Origin: Candidatus Nanohalarchaeota archaeon
Lineage (GTDB): Archaea; EX4484-52; B79-G9
Assembly: GCA_017610545.1 (NCBI GenBank)
Contig: JAFCBV010000002.1
Span: forward strand, 1 to 17,945
Direction of reading: 5' to 3'
Length of the DNA stretch: 17,945 nt
Shown: positions 1-7,702 of the stretch, piece by piece
Layout of the letters: each line of letters begins with the position of its first letter
Position numbering within the stretch: position 1 is the first letter of the stretch
Program-made: the position numbers and the translations under genes
The notes under the pieces: model-generated
Seen by the model: only the letters and a program-made list of their open reading frames with translations
Database searches by the model: none
What the model was told of the DNA's origin: nothing

Positions 1-15
1 ATCCGACAAAGACAT
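1..15 (-). CDS. Possible start of a gene running off the left edge (first 5 codons only)
   Basis: An ATG at 15-13 on the minus strand opens a frame reading MSLSD to the window edge. The only support is position: a good archaeal TATA-like box (TTATAAAAG, 43-35) lies with its centre about 24 bases upstream, as expected for a leaderless transcript starting at or next to this ATG. Nothing can be said about function. The five codons could also be chance. Confidence 0.35.
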
Positions 16-34
16 ATAGAGAAATTGTGATAGA

Positions 35-45
35 CTTTTATAAGG
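35..45 (-). promoter_or_regulatory. TATA-like promoter element for the gene leaving the left edge
   Basis: Read on the minus strand the sequence is CCTTATAAAAG, close to the archaeal box A consensus. Its centre is about 24 bases before the ATG at position 15. It lies downstream of the small gene ending at 68, so it would start a new minus-strand transcript. Confidence 0.45.
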
Positions 46-67
46 CTTCTGGTTCAAGATTAACGGA

Positions 68-232
68 TTACAGCCCGTGGAACTCAATCATCTTATTTAT
101 TCTTTTTACTTCTTTCCAGTTTCCCCGCAAAGCCATGTGCTTTTTCATTTCACGAAGTTTTTCCATATTCATAAAATCACCTTCTTTGATCTCCCGATCA
201 AAGGCAGACCTACTTTTTACTTGTTCTGTCAT
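68..232 (-). CDS. Small charged hypothetical protein (54 aa; 34 aa if the internal start is used)
   Basis: I do not recognise a family. The frame is rich in Lys, Arg, Glu and Met and is predicted to be mostly helical (MEKLREMKKHMALRGNWKEV region), without a membrane segment or cysteines. Three starts are possible: TTG at 271, ATG at 232, or ATG at 172. The last has by far the best ribosome-binding site, AAGGTGAT three bases before the ATG, matching the archaeal anti-Shine-Dalgarno sequence, and would give 34 residues starting MNMEKLREM. The 232 start is kept because the preceding residues also look protein-like. A TATA-like run at about 299-308 could supply a promoter. It lies downstream of, and on the same strand as, the 335-895 gene. 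Confidence 0.5.
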   Translation of the reverse strand: MTEQVKSRSAFDREIKEGDFMNMEKLREMKKHMALRGNWKEVKRINKMIEFHGL

Positions 233-297
233 GTAATTTGGCGGAGAAATAGTTTTTTTGTGCCAAAACAACTTGGTCTGTGTAATTGCCTTTCTGA

Positions 298-308
298 GTA
301 TATATACA
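298..308 (-). promoter_or_regulatory. TATA-like element upstream of the small protein gene
   Basis: The minus strand reads TGTATATATAC here, in the 3' spacer after the 335-895 gene. Transcription would start near 277, giving a leader of roughly 45 bases to the ATG at 232 or a near-leaderless TTG at 271. A/T-rich alternating runs are easy to find by chance, so support is modest. Confidence 0.35.
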
Positions 309-334
309 TTTGTATTCTTGAGACAATATATTTG

Positions 335-895
335 TTAGTCCTCAAAAAAGCCCATTGGAACCCATTCATCCCCAGATTTTTCTTTTTTGCGATCAACCTC
401 GCTTTTTTGCGCAGGTATTATTGGAGCAGCAACAGGTTGCGTGGCTGTAACAACAGGACTTTCCGGCAAAAATTCCCTTTTAACAGGCTCTGTTTTTGGA
501 TAAAGTGGTGCTGCAGACCGTTCGAACACATTGATGTTGTGGGGGGCTGCTGTTGCTACTGCTGTCGGGGTTGCAGCTATGGTGGTGGCTGCGTATGGTT
601 GGTGCCTGGGTTGGTATGCCTGTTTTTTAGGGGTTTTGTCAGAAAAATAGTTGAGCAAAACATCAAACTTTGAGTTTTTTGTGTTTGTATTTGTTTTTTT
701 CTCTGTTTGTGATTCATATTCGTAGTGGTTTTCTTTGTCCTCAATGCGTACATAATCTTTTCTGTTTTTTTTGCGCGCTGATGAAAAAGACGCTTTATAG
801 CGGCGTTTCTGGGTGTGTATCATATGGGCGCAGCAGAAACCGGCGATAAATGACACAAGCGCAACAAAAGCCATAACAATATCAAAAGCAGCCAT
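335..895 (-). CDS. Single-pass membrane protein with low-complexity P/A/T-rich tail, function unknown
   Basis: The 186-residue product begins with one hydrophobic segment (about residues 5-27, containing a Cys-Cys pair at 21-22). A strongly basic stretch (HTQKRRYK onward) follows, which by the positive-inside rule puts the tail in the cytoplasm. Residues about 50-75 are charged and Asn/Thr-rich, and about 90-165 are a disordered-looking Ala/Thr/Pro-rich region. The C-terminus is the more ordered DEWVPMGFFED. I see no N-x-S/T sequon, so it is not an obvious glycosylation substrate. The ATG at 895 has a GTGAT motif shortly upstream. The gene diverges from the reductase gene at 956, and the A/T box at 927-935 could serve both. 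I do not recognise the family. Confidence 0.7.
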   Translation of the reverse strand: MAAFDIVMAFVALVSFIAGFCCAHMIHTQKRRYKASFSSARKKNRKDYVRIEDKENHYEYESQTEKKTNTNTKNSKFDVLLNYFSDKTPKKQAYQPRHQPYAATTIAATPTAVATAAPHNINVFERSAAPLYPKTEPVKREFLPESPVVTATQPVAAPIIPAQKSEVDRKKEKSGDEWVPMGFFED

Positions 896-926
896 GAAAT
901 ATCACATGTATTAATGGGCCGTCCAC

Positions 927-935
927 TTTATTTAG
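927..935 (+). promoter_or_regulatory. TATA-like box for the geranylgeranyl reductase gene
   Basis: TTTATTTAG lies with its centre about 25 bases upstream of the ATG at 956, which argues that 956 is the real, leaderless start rather than the longer frame from 914. Its complement (CTAAATAAA) lies about 36 bases from the divergent ATG at 895 and could also serve that gene. Confidence 0.5.
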
Positions 936-955
936 CTTTTGGTTCAATGATTCTT

Positions 956-2008
956 ATGTATCGGGCACAGGTTTCAATTATTGGTGCAGGCCCTATTGGT
1001 TCATATCTGTCTAAAAAGCTTGCTCAAAAGGGAATTGGTACGGTTCTTATCGACAGAAAAAATACGGTTGGCAAATATGCGTGTTCGGGACTCATCAGCA
1101 AGAGGATAACCTCGTTTGTCCGGATGAATGGTGCATTTCTTGAGCATAAAATAGATGGTGCTGTTTTTCATTCTCCAGATAATTCGTTTACCCTGAGGCG
1201 AAACACAACACAGGCATATGTTGTTGACAGGCCGCTTTTTGATAAGCACCTTTTTTCAGAGGCTGTGCGTGCAGGGGCTAAAACGTTTCTTGGCGCGCCG
1301 GTTGAAAAGATCTGTGTTTTGAAAGATGCTGTTGAATGCACTGCCGGGCAAGAAAAAATCACATCAAAAATGGTTGTCGGTTGCGACGGAGCATGCAGCT
1401 TTTTGAGAGATCATCTTGGCTTTCCCGGGAAAACACGTCTTGTAAACGGAATAATGTCCTATGTGGATGAATGCAACAGTTCGTCTCTTGTAGAGCTATA
1501 TTATGGCAAACGCGTTGCTCCCGGATTTTTTGCATGGAAAATACCGCGCGGAAAAAGAACAGAATATGGCCTTGCAGCAAAAGAAAACCACCTATTTTAT
1601 TTTAAAAAATTCCTTTCGTCGCAGGGGGTTTTGTTTGAGAAATATTATGCGCATCCGATTGTTTTCGGTGAGCAGGAATCCTGCAAGGAGCGGGCAATTC
1701 TTGTCGGCGATGCAGCAGCCCAAGTTAAGCCGTTTTCCGGTGGTGGGTTGATTTATGGCTTTATTTCTGCAGACATTGCTGCTCGTGCCATAAAAAAAGC
1801 ATTTGACAAAGATGATTTTTCAAAAGAGTTTTTTCAAAAAGAGTATGAATCGCGCTGGCACAAAAAACTTCTTTCAAAAATACGTATTGGAGGCGCGCTT
1901 AGGGGTATTTTGGATTCTTTAGATAATTCAGAACTTGACGCGCTTTTTGGGGCGTTATCTGAAGAGAAAAAATCTATGGAACAGATTGGGGATATGGATT
2001 TTTTGTAG
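956..2008 (+). CDS. Geranylgeranyl-reductase-family FAD-dependent oxidoreductase
   Basis: This flavoprotein family saturates double bonds of isoprenoid chains, such as archaeal membrane lipids or the dolichol carrier. Visible signatures are the N-terminal FAD-binding beta-alpha-beta motif GAGPIG (residues 10-15, ending in an acidic residue in VLID), the family's CSGLIS motif (43-48), the central VVGCDGACSFLR, and the second FAD motif VGDAAAQVKPFSGGGLIYG (from about residue 250). Starting at 956 gives MYRAQVSIIGAGPIG, the usual short lead into the FAD motif, and matches the promoter position. An ATG at 947 or the frame opening at 914 are alternatives. At 350 residues it is slightly short for the family. 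It converges on the aglH-like gene. Its place beside aglB/aglH makes dolichol saturation an attractive substrate guess, but phospholipid reduction is equally possible. Confidence 0.85.
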   Translation: MYRAQVSIIGAGPIGSYLSKKLAQKGIGTVLIDRKNTVGKYACSGLISKRITSFVRMNGAFLEHKIDGAVFHSPDNSFTLRRNTTQAYVVDRPLFDKHLFSEAVRAGAKTFLGAPVEKICVLKDAVECTAGQEKITSKMVVGCDGACSFLRDHLGFPGKTRLVNGIMSYVDECNSSSLVELYYGKRVAPGFFAWKIPRGKRTEYGLAAKENHLFYFKKFLSSQGVLFEKYYAHPIVFGEQESCKERAILVGDAAAQVKPFSGGGLIYGFISADIAARAIKKAFDKDDFSKEFFQKEYESRWHKKLLSKIRIGGALRGILDSLDNSELDALFGALSEEKKSMEQIGDMDFL

Positions 2009-2010
2009 TG

Positions 2011-2066
2011 CAAACTTTTCTTTACTGCGCCGCCAATTGGTTTGATGGCTTGCAAAGAAAAGTTTG
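2011..2066. terminator. Perfect 13-bp inverted repeat between convergent genes, probable bidirectional terminator
   Basis: CAAACTTTTCTTT at 2011-2023 is perfectly inverted at 2054-2066, with a 30-base loop containing the palindrome CCAATTGG (2033-2040). It begins two bases after the reductase stop codon. Because the arms are inverted, both converging transcripts read the same U-rich CUUUUCUUU sequence, which suits archaeal U-tract termination. The terminator role is inferred; the repeat is seen. Confidence 0.5.
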
Positions 2067-2226
2067 ATCAAAAGAAAGATGCCTGCGGCAGCATACCGTA
2101 TGGCTAAAATTGGATATTGGTTCTGTTCAAACGTTCTTAGTTTCATCCATCAACATATATTTATTGGATGAGAGAACACAGGCAATGAAAAACAAGGTGT
2201 GCTCCGATATGGGTCTGCGTGATGTC

Positions 2227-3228
2227 TTATAGATACAGGCAAAACGCAAGGGCGCACATCACGGCTTCAAAGCAGAGGACGGAAAGCACAACTTTCTTTT
2301 CTGTTGCATGAAAAAACTTCATTGGTATGTGGGTCAGGGAGTTTATTTCGTTGTCAGGCGCATTCAAAGTCCCGTTCTTTTGCAGTATGCCGAAGCTTTC
2401 GGCACGAAACATTTTTTTTGCCTTTAGCGCAAACTCAATAAACCAGGGGAAAAAGGCAACCAGTGCGAATCGTTCAATGTTTCCTATTATTGCAACTGAT
2501 GCGGCAGCTGCGCCAATTGTATAGTCAAGGCTGTCTCCCGGAAATATTTTTGCAGGAGACCAGTTGTAGCGAAGAAACGCGATAAGTGATGATGCGAAAA
2601 TAAGTGCGATAGCAGCAGCCACAAAGGATCCGTTGATATATGCAAAAATGCCGAGGGACCCAAGAAGTAGAATCCCGAGGCCTGCGCTTAGCCCGTTTAG
2701 CCCGGCAAGCATGTTTGTTGCATTTGCAGCACCGAAAACAGCGATTGGGACAATAACTAATGGATAAAGCACACCAAGATTTATGTCTCCTAAAAGGGGA
2801 AGGTAAATTGTTGAGACTCCGGCGTTCACTGCCATTAGAGGTACGGCAGCAGGAAGCGGCAAAAGGAACTTGTGTCTTTGGCGAAAGCCCAGTTTTTTGA
2901 CAAAAGAGCCCGTAGTTTTTTTGCGCGGCAAAAGGGATGTCAGGTCATCAAGCATACCAATCATTGTTATGAGTGTTATTGTGAGTGTTGCTGCAAGAGC
3001 TTTTGTGACATCCACATCCATTACAAATACTGCTGATGCAATGAATAACATCATCCCAAGTATGAATCCTATGAGTGCAACGAAGCCACCCATTTCAGCA
3101 ACTTCTGGCCTGCCTTTTTTATGTATGTCCTGCCCGGTTATGCCAATATTTCTGAAGAACGAAATTATTTTTGGTGCAACAAGATATGTTGCAAGAAACG
3201 CTGCAGCGGCAGACAAGAATAAATACAT
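2227..3228 (-). CDS. aglH: UDP-GlcNAc:dolichyl-phosphate GlcNAc-1-phosphate transferase-like (glycosyltransferase family 4, AglH/Alg7 type)
   Basis: This polytopic membrane protein (333 aa) belongs to the MraY/WecA/DPAGT1 family, which transfers a sugar-1-phosphate from a UDP-sugar to polyprenyl or dolichyl phosphate, the first step in lipid-linked glycan assembly. Motifs in order: KKGRPEVAEMGGF (37-49), the Mg-binding GMLDDL (Asp94-Asp95), NATNMLAGLNGL (169-180), FPGDSLDYTIGA (229-240), and a C-terminal HIPMKFF loop. The AGLNGL version, in place of bacterial DGLDGL, resembles eukaryotic Alg7 and archaeal AglH. The sugar may be GlcNAc but is not proved by sequence. The ATG directly abuts the aglB stop codon (TAAATG), so the two are surely co-transcribed and probably translationally coupled. 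Confidence 0.85.
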   Translation of the reverse strand: MYLFLSAAAAFLATYLVAPKIISFFRNIGITGQDIHKKGRPEVAEMGGFVALIGFILGMMLFIASAVFVMDVDVTKALAATLTITLITMIGMLDDLTSLLPRKKTTGSFVKKLGFRQRHKFLLPLPAAVPLMAVNAGVSTIYLPLLGDINLGVLYPLVIVPIAVFGAANATNMLAGLNGLSAGLGILLLGSLGIFAYINGSFVAAAIALIFASSLIAFLRYNWSPAKIFPGDSLDYTIGAAAASVAIIGNIERFALVAFFPWFIEFALKAKKMFRAESFGILQKNGTLNAPDNEINSLTHIPMKFFHATEKKVVLSVLCFEAVMCALAFCLYL

Positions 3229-5643
3229 TTACTCAGCCTTTTGATAGATTTGCTCATTTCCGTCATAAACCCGAAGACCCGAACCATCAGAGTATATCCC
3301 CCACCAGGGTAAAAGTGCTTCCCGTGAGTTGTGCTCTATTTCATGGTTTATTTCGTAAATCATGACTTCTCCATTATCAAACACCTTGTTTGCATAAGAA
3401 ATATCTTTTCCATTCATGAAAAAGAGATTTGTGAATGCGGAGTTTGCAACATCACCACTTGCAAACAGAGCGTATCCCTGGCCAAGGAAAACGCAGCCGT
3501 CAATTATCTCTTTGTTTTCCGGGGGGTTCATTGGAAATATTCCGTTTTCAGTGCAGACGGATGAAATGTATACTTCTCCTCCGGGTACGGACATAACGAT
3601 TTGCCCTGCAAGGTTTCCATATTCATTTATGGGTACGAGCAAAATGTATGGGTTTGCGGAAAATGCGACAATTGTGATATTTCCCCGTATTTCGCTGCTT
3701 GCCTGCCCGAAGTGGAGGTATGCGTCAATTTTGTTGCCATAGTTTGCAATCTTGGACATTGCAGAGTATTTTCCAATCATTGAGGCATCAAGAAGAATGT
3801 GTGTTGTGCCCATCTTTTCGAGGAAGAATTTTTGCTCGGTTTCATTCATCATGCCTGTAAAATACTGCGCTGTCGGTATGTTGCGTGCTGCTATGCTGTT
3901 CCCTCCATCGAGATTGGTTGCTCTTTCACTCATTAGCTGGAACCAGTATCCATAGTCCCACCAGGACAATATAACTGAATCGGGCGCAGATTCAGTTTTC
4001 ATGAAATTCATTGCTTCAGCCCAGTTCGCGTTATAATGAGAACCCATGTTTTTTGCCATGACACTTCCTGCAGAAAAGTTGACAAATAGAAACAGGCATA
4101 TTATGAGTGCGCCGGCTGCGGAATAGACATTTATTGCAGAGTCTTTTTGCGCACGGAATATTTTTGCTCTGGCTAAATATGAGATTATGTTTGATATGCC
4201 GTATGCTGCTGCAAGTGCTATAAAGGGCCCTACCATGAAAATCATGCGTATGTAAGACATTGCACCAAGCATGGATACAAAAAGAAGTGAGAACAGCAGA
4301 GATGCCAGATAATTCTTTCTTGAGACAAGCAGGATTGCGGCAACAAAAGAAGCCACGAATAGCGGTTGGTATGTTGCTTTTGCAGCAGCTTCTGTTGTTT
4401 TCAGAAAGGCCCAGAAACTATACACCATGATTGCAGATGCTGTATTTGCAAGCCAAAATTCGATATCCTTTTTTTCATAAATTTTGTAAAGAAAAATAAA
4501 GAGCCCTAAAAACCCAATTGCCCATACATCAAACAGGTGGTTTCTTATTAACAGTGCAACAGACGGGACAGCTCCTTGTGCATACGCGGCTCCAAGTTGG
4601 TTTGAAAAAGCATCCCATGTCGGAGGAATGTTTTCTGCCACAGTTGAGCTTATCACACCATGCTGATAAAACAAATAGCCTTGAGCTGACATAAGCAGTC
4701 CGGCAATCTTTGATGAGACAAAACTGCCCACCATAAGGAATACGATGCCTGCGCCGTATATTGATGGTACAACAAGGCGAAGCTTCTCTTTGGCGACAAA
4801 AGAATATTTTTCTGCGAAATATCGTATTGAGAGAATTCCAAGAGCTGCGAGATTCAAAAGAGAATATATTGTCTGTATTTTTGTGAAATTTGTGAGATAT
4901 GCAGACAGCACAACTCCGATTAAAACAACAGGAACATATGTTTTGTACAATCCTTTTGGTGCCTTGTCAACAAGCAAAATCATGAGCACGAATATGGAAT
5001 ATCCAAGGAACAACTGCTGTACTCCACCCCACATTGTTGCAAGGACAAACAAAGAAAGGCCTGAGACGGTTCCTGAAAGCAAAGAATTGTTTTTGATTGC
5101 GCGAATGAAAAAGTAAAGAGAAATCATCATGAAAAACGTTGCCTGAACCTCTTTTTCCATATACCATGCAGAGTTTCTTGCAATAATTGCAGGAATGACT
5201 GCGAAAAAGAATGCTGAGAATAAACCTGTTATCCTGTTGTGCAATTCCTTGCCTATGAAGTATATTGGTATTAGTGTCAGGGCGCCGATAAGTGCAGGGA
5301 ACCACCATGCAAAATGAGCATATTCCTCTGCTATTAGGCTCGTGCCTGTAAGAAGGGCATATGCGATAGATGGAAAATAATAGACTCCAAGATATTCGCT
5401 GCTCATGTCGATATTTGTTGGATAATACCTTTGAGGATCGACTCCAATGATGTGGAAATTGTTTGTCAGAACATGTTCAGACATACGAAATATGTAATAT
5501 GTGTCGATATCCGGGTAGTACGGCGAGTAGGCAGATTCCATTCTAATCGAAAATGCCATGTATAGTGCTGCAATCAGAAGAATTGCCGGAAACATTTTCA
5601 TTGCAAGAGCTCTATCAAAAACAATTTTGTTATCTTGCGTCAT
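3229..5643 (-). CDS. aglB: Dolichyl-(di)phosphooligosaccharide--protein glycosyltransferase (STT3/AglB)
   Basis: AglB is the single-subunit archaeal oligosaccharyltransferase. It moves a lipid-linked glycan onto Asn of N-x-S/T sequons on the outer face of the membrane. The 804-residue product has an N-terminal region of about a dozen membrane spans and a soluble C-terminal domain beginning near residue 515. Catalytic signatures are all present: the first acidic loop motif DID (45-47), the second motif EKE (163-165), the TIxE-like TVAE (334-337), the family signature WWDYG (561-565), and a DK-type motif starting at Asp619 (DASMIGKYSAM). The ATG at 5643 lies about 32 bases from a TATA-like TTTAAAAG on the same strand. 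The aglH-like gene follows without a gap. The DUF362 gene diverges upstream. Confidence 0.95.
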   Translation of the reverse strand: MTQDNKIVFDRALAMKMFPAILLIAALYMAFSIRMESAYSPYYPDIDTYYIFRMSEHVLTNNFHIIGVDPQRYYPTNIDMSSEYLGVYYFPSIAYALLTGTSLIAEEYAHFAWWFPALIGALTLIPIYFIGKELHNRITGLFSAFFFAVIPAIIARNSAWYMEKEVQATFFMMISLYFFIRAIKNNSLLSGTVSGLSLFVLATMWGGVQQLFLGYSIFVLMILLVDKAPKGLYKTYVPVVLIGVVLSAYLTNFTKIQTIYSLLNLAALGILSIRYFAEKYSFVAKEKLRLVVPSIYGAGIVFLMVGSFVSSKIAGLLMSAQGYLFYQHGVISSTVAENIPPTWDAFSNQLGAAYAQGAVPSVALLIRNHLFDVWAIGFLGLFIFLYKIYEKKDIEFWLANTASAIMVYSFWAFLKTTEAAAKATYQPLFVASFVAAILLVSRKNYLASLLFSLLFVSMLGAMSYIRMIFMVGPFIALAAAYGISNIISYLARAKIFRAQKDSAINVYSAAGALIICLFLFVNFSAGSVMAKNMGSHYNANWAEAMNFMKTESAPDSVILSWWDYGYWFQLMSERATNLDGGNSIAARNIPTAQYFTGMMNETEQKFFLEKMGTTHILLDASMIGKYSAMSKIANYGNKIDAYLHFGQASSEIRGNITIVAFSANPYILLVPINEYGNLAGQIVMSVPGGEVYISSVCTENGIFPMNPPENKEIIDGCVFLGQGYALFASGDVANSAFTNLFFMNGKDISYANKVFDNGEVMIYEINHEIEHNSREALLPWWGIYSDGSGLRVYDGNEQIYQKAE

Positions 5644-5670
5644 AGGTACCCTGCAAAACTTGACGCCAAC

Positions 5671-5690
5671 CTTTTAAATGCTTTATTAAT
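5671..5690. promoter_or_regulatory. Divergent promoter region between aglB and the DUF362 gene
   Basis: Two A/T boxes lie side by side in the 69-base spacer. On the minus strand TTTAAAAG (5678-5671) is centred about 32 bases from the aglB ATG. On the plus strand CTTTATTAAT (5681-5690) is centred about 27 bases from the ATG at 5713, which would make that gene leaderless. The first box (CTTTTAAAT) could also act on the plus strand. Confidence 0.5.
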
Positions 5691-5712
5691 TTGCGCAACC
5701 TTATTATTTTTT

Positions 5713-6783
5713 ATGAAATCTTCTTGTGTTGCAGTTCTTTCCACAAAGCCGAAAACAGTTATTAAAGACTATGCGCGCTTGATGGAGCTTGCAGAGTACA
5801 AAAAAAGCATTTCAAAGAGAAGGGAACTTGCGTTAAAGCTAAACCTTTCATGGTCTCTTTATTATCCTGCCTGCTCTACAGAGCCGTGGCAGCTAGAGGG
5901 AGTTCTTTCTAAACTGAAGGCAGACGGCTATAAGAAAATCCTTCCTGTTGAGAATAAAACCGTTGTGACAAACCCGTGGAAAGGGGCACGGCAGAACAAG
6001 TGGCTTCCAATAATCGAAAAACATGGCCTTAAGTTCCAGCCACTAACAGATGTTTCCTGGAATGTATATACGCCAAAGGCAGACACACCTGCAATTGATG
6101 CGATATTTCCGGAAGGGCTTAAAATCCCGGATATGTTTCGCGGAAAAGATGTTATGCACCTGCCGACACAGAAATGCCATGGGCATACCACAATAACAGG
6201 GTCTATGAAAAACGCATTCGGAGGCTTGATAACCGAGCGAAGGCATCACAGCCACAAGATGATTCACGAGGTGCTGGTAGATCTTCTTTCAATACAGAAG
6301 GAGATACATCCGGGTATTTTTACTGTGATGGACGGCACTGTCGCCGGCAATGGTGCCGGCCCAAGGACAATGGAGCCTGTTATCAAAAACAATATTCTGG
6401 CATCTTCAGATTCTGTTGCAATTGACGCCGTTTCTGCAAAGATGATGGGATTTGACCCAATGAAAATACCGTTCATAAAGATTGCGCACGACAAAGGCCT
6501 TGGTTGCGGGGATGTTTCACAGATAGATGTGGTTGGAAAAAGCATCAAGAATGTGAACTACCGGTTTCACACAGGAAAAAGCCCTGTTGTGTTCTGGGAC
6601 CAGATGTTTCGAAAAAAGCTGCCATTTATTGAGCCACTATTGTTTCACACTCCACTGTTTCGCCTTTGCGTTCTTGGCTCGGCATTGTATCATGACAATC
6701 TTTGGTATCCTCTTATCGGGAAAAAGAAAATAAGTGCCTTTGAAAAGACAGAGTGGGGAACCTTATTTCAAAAATATGCCTGA
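5713..6783 (+). CDS. DUF362 domain-containing protein
   Basis: Family DUF362 has no settled biochemical function; some members carry ferredoxin domains, but this one does not. The 356-residue product shows the family's landmarks: an N-terminal acidic region followed by ACSTEPWQLEGVLSKLKADG, the central GHTTITGSMKNAFGG motif (from residue 157), DGTVAGNGAGP (from 207), and ASSDSVAIDAVSAKMMG then GLGCGD near the end of the domain. The frame is open from a TTG at 5635, but that would overlap the aglB start. The ATG at 5713 fits both the family and a TATA box 27 bases upstream. The stop overlaps the next gene by 8 bases, so it forms an operon with the flippase-like gene. Its presence in a glycosylation locus is suggestive only. 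Confidence 0.8.
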   Translation: MKSSCVAVLSTKPKTVIKDYARLMELAEYKKSISKRRELALKLNLSWSLYYPACSTEPWQLEGVLSKLKADGYKKILPVENKTVVTNPWKGARQNKWLPIIEKHGLKFQPLTDVSWNVYTPKADTPAIDAIFPEGLKIPDMFRGKDVMHLPTQKCHGHTTITGSMKNAFGGLITERRHHSHKMIHEVLVDLLSIQKEIHPGIFTVMDGTVAGNGAGPRTMEPVIKNNILASSDSVAIDAVSAKMMGFDPMKIPFIKIAHDKGLGCGDVSQIDVVGKSIKNVNYRFHTGKSPVVFWDQMFRKKLPFIEPLLFHTPLFRLCVLGSALYHDNLWYPLIGKKKISAFEKTEWGTLFQKYA

Positions 6784-7702
6784 TACCATGAATAAAAACG
6801 TATCACGGGTTCTTGTTTTTGGCCTGCTTTTAGTGGTAATTATTCTAAGCGGACCGCAAAAAATAATATCATCCCTGCTTTTGTTTCGCCGCGATTTGAT
6901 AGTTCCTATAATTTTGCTGTCCATTGCAAATTTCATAACGCGCTTTGTTCGCTGGGAGCTTATTACAAAATGTGTTGGAATAAAAATCCGGCTGAAGGAG
7001 AGTGTATTGATTTTCTTTTCTTCATTTCTTTTTAGTATTGCACCCGCAAAAAGCGGAGACCTGATAAAGCCATATTATCTCAAAAAATATACAGGTACAA
7101 AGTATGCATTGAGCCTTCCGGTCATTTTCCTTGAGAGAGTTTTTGATGTTCTTGGAATAATCCTGCTTATTTCAGTTTCCGGCGCGCTCTATTTTGGCGA
7201 AGTTGTTCTATTTGCATTGTTTTTTGGAATTATTATTGCAACGCTTTTTATCGAAACAATTGTCAGCTTGCTTCTGAAAAAGAATTGTATGGCTTTTTTC
7301 GGAAAGCGGGGGGCGCACATTAAAGAGGCACTTCGTACATCAAAAGAACTTTTTTCAAGAAGGATCTCGCTTGTTTCGTTATTCCTGGGGGTAAGCGCAT
7401 GGTTTTTTGAGTGTGCGGGCCTTTATCTTGTAGTTAGCGGCTTTGGGGTATCTGCGGACATCATTCGTGAGACCCTGATTTATTCTGCAGCCACGCTTGG
7501 GGGTGCGGCCAGCATGCTTCCCGGAGGCCTTGGAGCAACAGAAGGCGGCATGGCGTATCTTTTGTCAAGTTTTGCGAGTACGCCTGTTGCTGTGTCTGTT
7601 TCTATAACGTTTGTAATACGGGCACTTACACTATGGATTGCAGTTCTTATCGGATTTTTTGCAAACCTTATGCTTGTGCGTACAGAACCGCAAAAGAAAT
7701 GA
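6776..7702 (+). CDS. Flippase-like membrane protein (UPF0104 / lysylphosphatidylglycerol synthase TM-region family)
   Basis: The 308-residue product is almost entirely hydrophobic with about eight membrane spans. Diagnostic motifs are APAKSGDLIKPYYLKK followed by SLPVIFLERVFDVLG in the first half, and SMLPGGLGATEGGMAYLL (from about residue 246) in the second. Members of this family include the membrane part of bacterial MprF, which flips modified phosphatidylglycerol, and the C-terminal part of haloarchaeal AglD. A role in moving a lipid-linked sugar across the membrane is therefore reasonable but inferred. ATG 6776 overlaps the DUF362 stop by 8 bases; ATG 6788 is an alternative, and neither has a clear Shine-Dalgarno site, which suggests coupling. 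The 3' end overlaps the convergent ubiA-like gene by 35 bases. Confidence 0.85.
   Translation: MPDTMNKNVSRVLVFGLLLVVIILSGPQKIISSLLLFRRDLIVPIILLSIANFITRFVRWELITKCVGIKIRLKESVLIFFSSFLFSIAPAKSGDLIKPYYLKKYTGTKYALSLPVIFLERVFDVLGIILLISVSGALYFGEVVLFALFFGIIIATLFIETIVSLLLKKNCMAFFGKRGAHIKEALRTSKELFSRRISLVSLFLGVSAWFFECAGLYLVVSGFGVSADIIRETLIYSAATLGGAASMLPGGLGATEGGMAYLLSSFASTPVAVSVSITFVIRALTLWIAVLIGFFANLMLVRTEPQKK

Noticed and set aside
27..236. Plus-strand open frame at the left edge, open from position 3
   Set aside because: It overlaps the minus-strand small gene with its good ribosome-binding site, and most of its length is Phe/Ser/Ile-rich as expected from an antisense frame. The first 20 residues look protein-like but cannot be judged from this edge.
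77..673. 198-codon plus-strand frame
   Set aside because: It is antisense to the 335-895 gene and the small gene, and its Cys/Phe/Trp-rich composition is what the reverse of those genes gives.
2154..2230. TATA-like CATATATTTATT with a leaderless-looking 15-codon frame from 2185
   Set aside because: A single A/T run and a 15-codon frame ending in the 3' end of the aglH-like gene are too weak to call a gene; it may only reflect an A/T-rich spacer.
7668..7702. 35-base tail-to-tail overlap of the flippase-like and ubiA-like genes as a regulatory antisense element
   Set aside because: Short convergent overlaps are common in compact genomes, and nothing else here suggests a regulatory function.
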